Source: Clostridiales bacterium (GTDB taxonomy: Bacteria > Bacillota > Clostridia > Christensenellales > UBA1242). Taken from it: 40,952 nt of DNA. The notes under the pieces were generated by a model, which saw only the letters and a list, made by a program, of their open reading frames with translations, did no database searches and was not told the DNA's origin. Each line of letters opens with the position of its first letter. The first letter of the stretch is position 1. The DNA is taken from the NCBI GenBank assembly GCA_015069385.1, contig SVIS01000013.1, positions 1 to 40,952 on the forward strand, in the 5' to 3' direction. Shown here piece after piece: positions 33,051 through 40,952 of this stretch. The position numbers and the translations under genes are program-made.

Positions 33051-36000
33051 ATGCAAAACATGCCTACATTAAAAAAAGTTATGTATGGAACAACTGAAAG
33101 ATATTCTTTCTCTAAGTTAGACAACGTATGTGAACTTCCTGACCTTTTGGAAATTCAAAAAGATGCATACAAAGAATTTTTAGAACATGGTATTTTGGAC
33201 ATTTTAAAAGAATTGTCTCCAATTACCGATTATTCTGGCAAAGCAAAATTATATTTTACAGGAATTGACCTTGGAAAAGAACCTAAGTATTCAATTAAAG
33301 ATTGTAAAATTAGAAAAGCAGCCTATAGTGTGCCACTAAAGGTAAGCGCAAGGCTTGTGGTAGAAGATAGCGGTGAGGCTATTGACCAAGATGTTTACCT
33401 ATGCGACATTCCTTTAATGACTGAACAAGGTTCATTTGTATTTAATGGTACCGAAAGGGTAATTGTAAGCCAAGTAACTCGTTCGCCAAGTGTTTATTAT
33501 ACACGTGATAAAGATGATAATACTACACTAAGAGCACAATTATATCCTGACCATGGTATGTGGGTAGAAATTGAACAAGGCGCTAACGAGGTTTTAAAAG
33601 TAGTCCTTGACCGTTCACACAAAATTACACTTGGTTTGTTCTTAAAATGTTTTGGTTATACAAATGACGATATTATGGCTCTCTTTGGTAACCATAGATT
33701 AATTAAAAACGTTCTTGAAAAAGAGCCTCAAACCACCCAAGAAGAAGCATTAATTGAACTTGCTCGTAAAACACGCCCAGCCGATGTTCCATCTGCAGAA
33801 AGCACAAGAAACTATATTAATTTATTGTTCTTTAGCGATGCATATTACAACATTAATCGTGTAGGTCGTTATAAAATGAACCAAAAACTTGCTCTTGCAA
33901 ATCGTTTGGTTGGTTTAACTTCAGCTGAAAATATTGTAATTGATGATGAAGTTGTTGTTAAAGAAGGCGAGGAGTTTACTAAAGAAGTTGCACGTAATAT
34001 TCAAGATGCTGGCATTAACGAAGTGTATGTATTAGTAAATGGTCAAAAACACTTAATGCGTGGTAATAATCGTGTAAGGCTTTCTAAAGTTTTCCCATGT
34101 GATGAAAAAGAACTAGGCGTACTAGAAGAAGTTTACTATCCTGTTCTTGCACAAATGTTAAAAGAGAATAAAACAAAAGAAAAACGTATTGAAGCAATAA
34201 GAAATCATACAAAAGAATTGTTAATAACAACTCTTACTATGGATGATATCTTGGCTACAATCTCATATTATTTAGACTTAATTGAGGGTATTGGTCAAAT
34301 TGATAACATTGACCACCTATCTAACAAACGTGTTGTTTCAGTTGGTGAGTTACTTGGTAACGCTTTCCGCTCTGGTATTAAAAAACTTGGTGCAAACATT
34401 AAAGAAACTCTTCAAGGTAAAGAATTAACCGATGTAACACCTGCTCAAATTATTAATCCAAGACCGGTTAATAAAAGTTTAAAAGACTTTATTGCTCAAT
34501 CTCAACTTTCACAATTTATGGACCAAATTAATCCACTTTCTGGATTAACTCAAAAACGTAGATTATCTGCTGTTGGTCCTGGCGGTGTAAAAAAAGAAAG
34601 AGCAAGTGCCGAACTTCGTGATATTCACTATACACACTATGGTAGAATTTGTGCTATTGAAACACCAGAAGGTCAATCAATTGGTCTTATTTCAACTTTG
34701 GCTGCTTATGCAAAAGTAAATGAGTATGGTTTCTTAGAAACACCATACAGAAAAGTAAATAAAGAAACAGGTGTTGTAGAAAAAGTTGCAGAATATCACA
34801 TGGCAGATATCGAAGATAGAGCATATATTTGCCAAGCAACTGAACCACTTGATGAAAATGGCAAATTTGTAAATAAACGTGTAATTTGTCGTCATGGAAC
34901 AGCAATATTAGAAGTGCCTGCAAGCAGAATTGACTATATGGATGTTTCTCCACGTCAATTTGTATCAGCAGCAGCTTCACTTATTCCATTTATTGAAAAC
35001 GATGACGCAGCTCGTGCACTTATGGGTTCTAACATGCAACGTCAGGCTGTGCCTGTACTTCGTCCAGAAGCCCCAATTGTAGGAACTGGTATGGAGCGCT
35101 CAATTGCAAAAGATTGTGGCGCTATGATCTCTGCTCCAGAAAATGGAACAGTTAAATATGTTTCATCTAATCGAGTAGAATTTATTTCTGATAGCGGAAA
35201 AGAATATACATTCCCATTAATTAAGTTCGATAAAACAAATGCTTATACATGCCAAAACCAAAAACCAGCAGTTAAAACTGGCCAAAAAGTTAAAAAAGGC
35301 GATGTTATTATCGATGGCTATTCAACAAAAAATGGTGAACTTGCTCTTGGTAAAAACGTTTTAGTAGGCTATATGAACTGGGAAGGTTATAACTACGAGG
35401 ATGCTATATTAATTTCTGAACGTATTGTTAAAGATGATGTTTATACTTCTATCAACCTAAAAGATGTTGAAATGCCTTGCAGAACAACAAAACTTGGCGA
35501 TGAAGAAATAACTCGTGACATTCCAAACCTTGGTGAAGATGCTCTTAAAAACCTTGATGAAAATGGTATTGTAAGAGTAGGCTCAGAAGTTCACCCAGGC
35601 GATATATTAGTTGGTAAGGTTACACCAAAAGGTGAAACTGAACTAACTCCTGAAGAACGTTTACTTCGTGCAATATTTGGTGACAAAGCCAGAGAAGTGC
35701 GTGATACCTCTCTTCGTGTAAAACATGGCTGCGGTGGTACTGTAGTTGACGTTCAAGTTCTTTCTAAAAAGAATCATGATGATTTAGATCCAGGCGTAAC
35801 AATGCTTGTTAAAGTTTACATTGCTCAACGCCGTAAACTTTCTGTTGGTGATAAAATGTCTGGTCGTCACGGTAACAAAGGTGTAGTATCTCGTGTTTTA
35901 CCAGAAGCAGATATGCCATTCTTAGCCGATGGCCGCCCATTAGATTTAGTTCTTAACCCACTTGGTATTCCATCTCGTATGAATATTGGTCAGGTACTTG

Positions 36001-36755
36001 AAGTGCATTTGGGCTTAGTTGCAGAAAGTCTTGGCTGGAAGATTGCAACTCCAGCATTCGATGGTGCAACTCCAGAAGTAGTTCAAAACTTACTTGTATC
36101 TAATGGTTTTCCATCAGATGGTAAAATTCAATTATATGATGGAAGAACTGGTGAACCATTTGACCATAAAGCAACTGTTGGTTATAAATATATGCTTAAA
36201 CTTGACCACATGGTTGACTCTAAAATGCACGCTCGTTCAACTGGACCTTACAGTTTAGTAACTCAACAACCTTTAGGTGGTAAGGCAATGTTTGGTGGCC
36301 AAAGATTCGGTGAAATGGAAGTTTGGGCACTAGAAGCTTATGGTGCATCATCATTATTACAAGAAATGCTTACTGTTAAATCAGATGATATTATTGGTAG
36401 AACAAAAACCTATGAAGCAATTGTTAAAGGTGAGCCTATTGCTGAACCTGGTATTCCAGAGTCATTTAAAGTGCTTATTAAAGAACTTCAATCTCTTGGT
36501 CTAGATGTTAAAATTTTAACTGAAAACAACCAAGAAGTTTCAATTGCAGAACTCTCATCAGACGAACTCGACAATACTCCATCACTTGGCGCAGAAGTAG
36601 AACAAGAATTAAAAGATGTTTCAATTAACTTTGAAGACATTATGCCATCTTCTGCAAACGATGTAACCGACACAGGTGTTACAGCAGAAGATGTAGTTGC
36701 CAATGAATTTGATGCAAATAGTTTATTTGACGACTTTGATGATTTTGACGAATAA
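33051..36755 (+). CDS. rpoB: RNA polymerase beta subunit
   Basis: 1234 aa, full length. AAGGGAG precedes ATG 33051. Landmarks: [23 protein letters not shown] (rifampicin pocket), [19 protein letters not shown], and the C-terminal [42 protein letters not shown]. Residue Gln501 (codon 34551-34553) replaces the His at E. coli position 526. Within the same pocket Ile, Gly and Val stand at the positions of E. coli Asn518, Glu523 and Leu533. The tail after about 1150 is acidic (DDFDDFDE). It is preceded by its own promoter rather than rplJL. Confidence 0.98.
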   Translation: MQNMPTLKKVMYGTTERYSFSKLDNVCELPDLLEIQKDAYKEFLEHGILDILKELSPITDYSGKAKLYFTGIDLGKEPKYSIKDCKIRKAAYSVPLKVSARLVVEDSGEAIDQDVYLCDIPLMTEQGSFVFNGTERVIVSQVTRSPSVYYTRDKDDNTTLRAQLYPDHGMWVEIEQGANEVLKVVLDRSHKITLGLFLKCFGYTNDDIMALFGNHRLIKNVLEKEPQTTQEEALIELARKTRPADVPSAESTRNYINLLFFSDAYYNINRVGRYKMNQKLALANRLVGLTSAENIVIDDEVVVKEGEEFTKEVARNIQDAGINEVYVLVNGQKHLMRGNNRVRLSKVFPCDEKELGVLEEVYYPVLAQMLKENKTKEKRIEAIRNHTKELLITTLTMDDILATISYYLDLIEGIGQIDNIDHLSNKRVVSVGELLGNAFRSGIKKLGANIKETLQGKELTDVTPAQIINPRPVNKSLKDFIAQSQLSQFMDQINPLSGLTQKRRLSAVGPGGVKKERASAELRDIHYTHYGRICAIETPEGQSIGLISTLAAYAKVNEYGFLETPYRKVNKETGVVEKVAEYHMADIEDRAYICQATEPLDENGKFVNKRVICRHGTAILEVPASRIDYMDVSPRQFVSAAASLIPFIENDDAARALMGSNMQRQAVPVLRPEAPIVGTGMERSIAKDCGAMISAPENGTVKYVSSNRVEFISDSGKEYTFPLIKFDKTNAYTCQNQKPAVKTGQKVKKGDVIIDGYSTKNGELALGKNVLVGYMNWEGYNYEDAILISERIVKDDVYTSINLKDVEMPCRTTKLGDEEITRDIPNLGEDALKNLDENGIVRVGSEVHPGDILVGKVTPKGETELTPEERLLRAIFGDKAREVRDTSLRVKHGCGGTVVDVQVLSKKNHDDLDPGVTMLVKVYIAQRRKLSVGDKMSGRHGNKGVVSRVLPEADMPFLADGRPLDLVLNPLGIPSRMNIGQVLEVHLGLVAESLGWKIATPAFDGATPEVVQNLLVSNGFPSDGKIQLYDGRTGEPFDHKATVGYKYMLKLDHMVDSKMHARSTGPYSLVTQQPLGGKAMFGGQRFGEMEVWALEAYGASSLLQEMLTVKSDDIIGRTKTYEAIVKGEPIAEPGIPESFKVLIKELQSLGLDVKILTENNQEVSIAELSSDELDNTPSLGAEVEQELKDVSINFEDIMPSSANDVTDTGVTAEDVVANEFDANSLFDDFDDFDE

Positions 36756-36787
36756 TTTTATTTGGTAAATTATTTTACCAAATAAAA
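36756..36787 (+). repeat. Perfect inverted repeat directly after rpoB
   Basis: A 14-bp perfect stem TTTTATTTGGTAAA (36756-36769) / TTTACCAAATAAAA (36774-36787), loop TTAT, starting at the base after the rpoB stop. There is no T tract on the + strand, so it is more likely an RNA stability or processing element than a terminator. The rest of the 133-nt rpoB-rpoC gap has two weaker AT-rich hairpins (CCTTTA/TAAAGG and AAATTAAATTA/TAATTTAATTT). Confidence 0.6.
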
Positions 36788-36888
36788 ATTAGTCAAACCC
36801 TTTAAAATAAAGGAACTCAATAATAAAATTATTACAAATTAAATTAAAAAATAAAATAATTTAATTTAAAAAATATAAGGAGAAAATT

Positions 36889-39800
36889 ATGTTTGAATTA
36901 AACAACTTTGATTCCATAAAAATAGGCATTGCATCACCTGAAAAAATCAGAGAGTGGTCTTTTGGTGAGGTTACAAAACCAGAAACAATTAATTACAGAA
37001 CTCAAAAACCAGAAAAAGATGGTTTGTTCTGTGAAAAAATATTTGGACCAAAAAAAGACTGGGAATGTCATTGTGGCAAGTATAAACGTATTCGCTATAA
37101 AGGTGTTGTGTGCGATAAATGTGGTGTTGAAGTAACTCGCGCAAAAGTTCGCCGCGAAAGAATGGGGCATATTGACCTTGCTTGCCCTGTAACTCATATT
37201 TGGTTCTTTAGGTCAGTTCCATCAAGAATTGGCACGCTTTTAGACATTTCTCCAAAAGCATTAGAACAAGTTGTTTATTATGTAAACTTTGTTGTTATTG
37301 ACCCAAAAGATACTGAATTTACTTATAAACAAATTATTTCAGATAAAGAATATCGTGAAGCAATCGAAAAATATGGTTATGGAAGTTTTGTTGCTGGCAT
37401 GGGCGCAGAAGCAATTAAAACTCTTTTATCGCAAGTAAACTTAGCAAAAGAAAGTGAAGAATTAAAAGAAGTTTTAAAATCTGCAAAAGGTCAAAAACGC
37501 GCAAAAGCAATAAAGAAATTATCAATTGTAGAAAGTTTCTTAAAAAGCGAAAACAAGCCAGAATGGATGGTTTTAGATGTTCTTCCTGTTCTTCCACCAG
37601 AACTTCGTCCAATGGTTCAGTTAGATGGTGGCAGATTTGCTACATCTGACCTTAATGACTTATACAGAAGAGTTATTAATCGTAATAATCGTCTTAAAAA
37701 ACTTATGGAACTTGGCGCACCAGACGTTATTATTCGTAACGAAAAGCGTATGTTGCAAGAAGCCGTTGATGCTTTAATAGATAATGGCAAACGTGGTAGA
37801 GCAGTTCAAGGTGCTAAACAAAAAGATTTAAAATCTTTAACCGCAATTTTAACAGGTAAACAAGGTCGTTTCCGTCAAAACTTGCTAGGTAAACGTGTTG
37901 ACTATTCAGGTCGTTCGGTTATTGCCGTTGGTCCAGAACTAAAAATGTATCAATGTGGCTTGCCAAAAGAAATGGCTTTAGAACTCTTTAAACCATTCGT
38001 TATTAAAAAACTTGTAGAAATGAACGAATGCAATAACTTTAAAACAGCAAAACGTTTAATCGAAAAAGAAAAAACTGTAGTTTGGGACGTGCTCGCCGAT
38101 GTTATTAAAGACCATCCTGTGCTTTTAAACCGTGCTCCTACACTTCACAGGCTTTCTATTCAAGCGTTTGAACCAGTGCTTGTAGAGGGTAGAGCAATTA
38201 AACTTCACCCATCAGTATGTACAGGCTTTAACGCCGACTTCGATGGTGACCAAATGCCAGTTCACGTGCCACTATCTATTGATGCACGTACAGAAGCAAG
38301 AAATTTAATGCTTGCATCTAACAATATTATTAAACTTTCAGATGGACAACCTATTGTAAACCCAGGTCTAGATATTGTTCTTGGTTGTTACTACTTAACT
38401 CTTACAAAACCAGGTGCTAAAGGCGAAGGCATGAATTTTGCCAGCGAAGAAGAAGCATTAATTGCTTATCAAACTAAAGTAGTTGATATCAATGCGGAAA
38501 TTAATTTAAGAAGAACAAAAGTAGTAGATGGCAAAACTTATTCTGCTAGATTCAAAACTTCAGTAGGTAGAATTATATTTAACCAAGCAATTCCACAAAA
38601 CCTTGGTTATGTAGATAGAACAAATCCAGAAAATGTTTGTTTGTTTGAAATAAACAGCCCAGTTATTAAAAAAGACCTTAAAAACCTTGTTGTTAAATGC
38701 TTTGACGTGCTTGGCACAACCGAGTGTTCTGACATGGTTGATAGAATTAAGAACATGGGTTACAAATATGCAACATTATCATCATTAACAATAAACGTTT
38801 TCGATATGCAAGAGCCTCCTAAAAAAGAGGAAATTGTTGCAGAAGCACAAAAGAAAGTGCTTGATAACGAAAAATTACTTGCTCGTGGCTTAATTACTCT
38901 TGATGAAAAATTAACAGCAAATATTTCAACTTGGACCGAAACAACAAACAAAGTTCAAGATGCAGTACTTGAACATTTAGATAATTATAATCCTATCAAA
39001 ATGTTCGTTTACTCTGGTGCCCGTGGTTCTAATGTGCAATTGAACTCAATTTGCGGTATGCGTGGTATTATGGCAAACTCATCTGGACAAAAAGTTGACG
39101 TGCCAGTTAAATCATCATTCCGTGGTGGTTTAAGTCCACTCGAATACTTTATTTCTGCTCGTGGTGGTCGTAAAACACTTACCGATACAGCGCTTAAAAC
39201 AGCCGACTCTGGTTATTTAACTCGTAGGCTTGTAGATGTTTCACACGATGTTGTTATTACAACAGAAGATTGTTTTGCTGATCTTGGACAAAAAGTTAAA
39301 GGTGCATTTGTATCTGATCTTGTTCAAGATGGTGCAGTACTTGAAAGTTTAGAGGACAGAATAGAAGGTCGTTTTGTGGTTGACGATGTAGTTGATCCAA
39401 AAACCGGCGAAGTTATAGTTCCTGCAAATACTATGGTTTCTAAAAAACAAGCAAAAGCAGTTGCTGCAGCAGGAATTAAACGTGTTCAAATAAGAAATTT
39501 ATTAAATTGTAAATGTCGCCAAGGTGTTTGTGCAAAATGCTATGGTAAAAATATGTCTGGTAAAGATGTTGTTAATATTGGTGAAGCAGTTGGTGTTATT
39601 GCCGCTCAATCTATCGGTGAGCCAGGTACACAGCTTACAATGCGTACCTTCCATACCGGTGGTGTTGCCGTTGCTGCCGATATAACTAAAGGTTTACCTC
39701 GTGTTGAAGAATTGTTCGAAGCACGTAAGCCAAAAGGTGAAGCGCTTATTTCTGAAATTGCTGGTAAACTTTCTGTTAAAGAAGAACCTCGTCAATTTGT

Positions 39801-40455
39801 TTTAACTGTTAAAAATGCAGAAGATGAAGCAGTTTACGAAGTTAAAAAACCAGTATTCTTAAAAGTAAAAGATGGCGAAACAGTAGAGCCAGGTACTCAA
39901 CTTACCGAAGGTTCTATTAACCCTAATGACCTTCTTCGTATTAAAGGCCTTAAAGGTTTACAAGATTACTTACTTTCTGAAGTTATTATGATATACAAAG
40001 GTCAAGACGTTACTATTAACGATAAGCATATTGAGGTTATTATTCGTCAAATGCTTAAAAAAGTAACTATTGAAAATAGTGGTGACACAAACCTTCTTCC
40101 TGGTGATAAGGTAGATGTATTTGATTACGAAGCAGAAAACGACAGAGTACTTGCCGAAGGCGGTATGCCTGCAACTGCAAAACGTGCACTTTTAGGTATT
40201 ACTAAAGCCGCACTTTCAACCGAAAGTTTCTTATCATCTGCATCTTTCCAAGAAACTTCAAGAGTTTTAACTGATGCAGCACTTCGTGGCAAAGTAGATT
40301 ATCTTCGTGGCTTAAAAGAAAACGTTATTATTGGTAAATTAATTCCTGCCGGTACTGGTTTAAAACAATATAGAGAAGTTTATCCGGTAGAGCCAAACCC
40401 TCAATCATATATTCAAAACCCACAATATATGTTCGGTATGGCAGAAAATAATTAA
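36889..40455 (+). CDS. rpoC: RNA polymerase beta' subunit
   Basis: 1188 aa, typical Firmicutes length. N-terminal zinc site [20 protein letters not shown], the catalytic loop [12 protein letters not shown] (three Mg-binding Asp), the trigger-loop/bridge-helix region [46 protein letters not shown], and the second zinc site with [19 protein letters not shown] precedes ATG 36889. The gene is 133 bp after rpoB and is followed by two terminators, so rpoBC forms a two-gene unit. Confidence 0.98.
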   Translation: MFELNNFDSIKIGIASPEKIREWSFGEVTKPETINYRTQKPEKDGLFCEKIFGPKKDWECHCGKYKRIRYKGVVCDKCGVEVTRAKVRRERMGHIDLACPVTHIWFFRSVPSRIGTLLDISPKALEQVVYYVNFVVIDPKDTEFTYKQIISDKEYREAIEKYGYGSFVAGMGAEAIKTLLSQVNLAKESEELKEVLKSAKGQKRAKAIKKLSIVESFLKSENKPEWMVLDVLPVLPPELRPMVQLDGGRFATSDLNDLYRRVINRNNRLKKLMELGAPDVIIRNEKRMLQEAVDALIDNGKRGRAVQGAKQKDLKSLTAILTGKQGRFRQNLLGKRVDYSGRSVIAVGPELKMYQCGLPKEMALELFKPFVIKKLVEMNECNNFKTAKRLIEKEKTVVWDVLADVIKDHPVLLNRAPTLHRLSIQAFEPVLVEGRAIKLHPSVCTGFNADFDGDQMPVHVPLSIDARTEARNLMLASNNIIKLSDGQPIVNPGLDIVLGCYYLTLTKPGAKGEGMNFASEEEALIAYQTKVVDINAEINLRRTKVVDGKTYSARFKTSVGRIIFNQAIPQNLGYVDRTNPENVCLFEINSPVIKKDLKNLVVKCFDVLGTTECSDMVDRIKNMGYKYATLSSLTINVFDMQEPPKKEEIVAEAQKKVLDNEKLLARGLITLDEKLTANISTWTETTNKVQDAVLEHLDNYNPIKMFVYSGARGSNVQLNSICGMRGIMANSSGQKVDVPVKSSFRGGLSPLEYFISARGGRKTLTDTALKTADSGYLTRRLVDVSHDVVITTEDCFADLGQKVKGAFVSDLVQDGAVLESLEDRIEGRFVVDDVVDPKTGEVIVPANTMVSKKQAKAVAAAGIKRVQIRNLLNCKCRQGVCAKCYGKNMSGKDVVNIGEAVGVIAAQSIGEPGTQLTMRTFHTGGVAVAADITKGLPRVEELFEARKPKGEALISEIAGKLSVKEEPRQFVLTVKNAEDEAVYEVKKPVFLKVKDGETVEPGTQLTEGSINPNDLLRIKGLKGLQDYLLSEVIMIYKGQDVTINDKHIEVIIRQMLKKVTIENSGDTNLLPGDKVDVFDYEAENDRVLAEGGMPATAKRALLGITKAALSTESFLSSASFQETSRVLTDAALRGKVDYLRGLKENVIIGKLIPAGTGLKQYREVYPVEPNPQSYIQNPQYMFGMAENN

Positions 40456-40460
40456 GATAT

Positions 40461-40488
40461 AAAAAACTGTGCAATGCACAGTTTTTTT
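40461..40488 (+). terminator. First terminator after rpoC
   Basis: 12-bp perfect stem AAAAAACTGTGC (40461-40472) / GCACAGTTTTTT (40476-40487), loop AAT, T tract. Confidence 0.9.
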
Positions 40489-40516
40489 AATAAACCTCAT
40501 GTGAGGTTTATTTTTT
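40489..40516 (+). terminator. Second, tandem terminator after rpoC
   Basis: Perfect 10-bp stem AATAAACCTC (40489-40498) / GAGGTTTATT (40503-40512), loop ATGT, six Ts. Confidence 0.85.
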
Positions 40517-40590
40517 ATGTATAAGAAATATTAGTTAATTATAATTAATTTATTCCTTTTCAAAAATTTTAATAAAGTATATAAAATTAG

Positions 40591-40618
40591 TTGACAACCG
40601 GCTGGGGGGGGGTAGAAT
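40591..40618 (+). promoter_or_regulatory. Poly-G promoter, copy C (predicted phase-variable)
   Basis: TTGACA at 40591-40596, a 16-bp spacer ending in nine Gs (40604-40612), and TAGAAT at 40613-40618. Over about 53 bp it differs from copy A at two bases and from copy B at three. Confidence 0.85.
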
Positions 40619-40647
40619 ACAAATATAACATTAAAAAGGAGAACAAA

Positions 40648-40952
40648 ATGAAAAACAAATTCAAATGGCTAATAAATGTATTTACCCTAGTACTATGTGT
40701 ATGTGCTCTGGCCATAGGCGTGTACGCAGCAAAACAAGCCTCACTTACTGCTACCGGCACAATAGGTTTTAAAGCCCATGGAGTAGACATGAATGTAACA
40801 GGCTACATATATGGTCATGCAACAAGTGAAGATGGCGAACCGGTGTTAGAGGCAAATAAAGAGTATTTAACATACATAAAAGACTCTGCCACAGTATCAA
40901 CATCAACTACACCACTAGAAATACGAGGAGCCGATGCATCATTAAGTTTTGG
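40648..40952 (+). CDS. Secreted surface protein of the same family, 5' part only
   Basis: The frame is open from ATG 40648 (AAGGAG upstream) to the window end, about 101 codons. Signal peptide MKNKFKWLINVFTLVLCVCA up to the VYA cleavage site, then AKQASLTATGTIGFKAHG, matching the genes at 7869 and 31498. The following residues (VDMNVTGYIYGHATSEDGE, then a Thr/Ser-rich strand pattern) look like another version of the N-terminal beta domain. Which C-terminal module it carries is unknown because the gene is cut by the window edge. Confidence 0.85.
   Translation, partial: MKNKFKWLINVFTLVLCVCALAIGVYAAKQASLTATGTIGFKAHGVDMNVTGYIYGHATSEDGEPVLEANKEYLTYIKDSATVSTSTTPLEIRGADASLSF

Noticed and set aside
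34687..34980. Minus-strand 97-aa Leu/His-rich ORF opposite rpoB
   Set aside because: Shadow of rpoB codon bias; sense-strand protein is universally conserved.

Overview
This window is an AT-rich chromosomal segment (roughly one third G+C by eye, not computed) from a low-GC Gram-positive bacterium, most likely an uncultured, probably host-associated member of the Clostridia. The lineage call rests on the HrcA/CIRCE-controlled hrcA-grpE-dnaK-dnaJ operon, the yqfC-yqfD sporulation pair next to ybeY-era-yqzL-recO, PlsY, Der, RlmH, NrdR and the form of RpoB/RpoC. Almost all genes are on the + strand. No tRNA, rRNA, CRISPR array, transposase or prophage gene was seen.

Layout: (1) 1-879, the 3' part of a frameshifted surface-protein gene and its terminator. 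(2) 938-5763, a CIRCE-regulated chaperone operon hrcA-grpE-dnaK-dnaJ. (3) 5846-7741, a MazF-type toxin with an unfamiliar small upstream partner, D-Ala-D-Ala ligase, and a possible small RNA. (4) 7810-9221, an intact surface-protein gene. (5) 9299-11883, thioredoxin, a monoacylglycerol-lipase-like hydrolase and a lipoprotein. (6) 12029-16142, an Old-Yellow-Enzyme/Fe-S/NAD(P) flavoprotein with both aconitase X subunits. (7) 16129-19201, feoA-feoB and a membrane protein. (8) 19207-23378, der-plsY-U32. (9) 23427-27004, nrdR, two CPBP membrane proteases, rlmH, tadA. (10) 27038-30840, yqfC-yqfD-ybeY-era-yqzL-recO. (11) 30874-31254, a minus-strand Xre regulator. (12) 31441-32774, a leucine-rich-repeat surface protein. 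(13) 32840-40516, rpoB-rpoC with its own promoter and tandem terminators. (14) 40591-40952, the start of another surface protein.

The most interesting content is a dispersed family of secreted proteins, four members in 41 kb, placed singly between housekeeping operons. The three whose 5' ends are visible share a nearly identical promoter of about 53 bp in which nine consecutive Gs lie between TTGACA and TAGAAT, giving a 16-bp spacer. This is the arrangement expected of promoter phase variation by slipped-strand mispairing. They also share a signal peptide and a mature N-terminus (TATGTIGF) resembling SipW-dependent TasA/camelysin-type proteins, then diverge into different ectodomains. Two members end in the same frame, WWLRS then 31 residues then GIRPAFKLVIA. 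The 31 residues are of equal length but almost wholly different, and their DNA is strongly A-depleted and G+C-rich compared with the flanks. That resembles the variable region of a diversity-generating retroelement target, although no reverse transcriptase or template repeat is in this window. Together these suggest a surface repertoire that could vary both in expression and in sequence.

Other points of note: feoA and yqfC start codons lie inside terminator-like hairpins; FeoB has a degenerate G4 motif; RpoB carries Gln at the position of E. coli His526; rpoBC is detached from ribosomal-protein genes; and an OYE-like reductase is linked to aconitase X.
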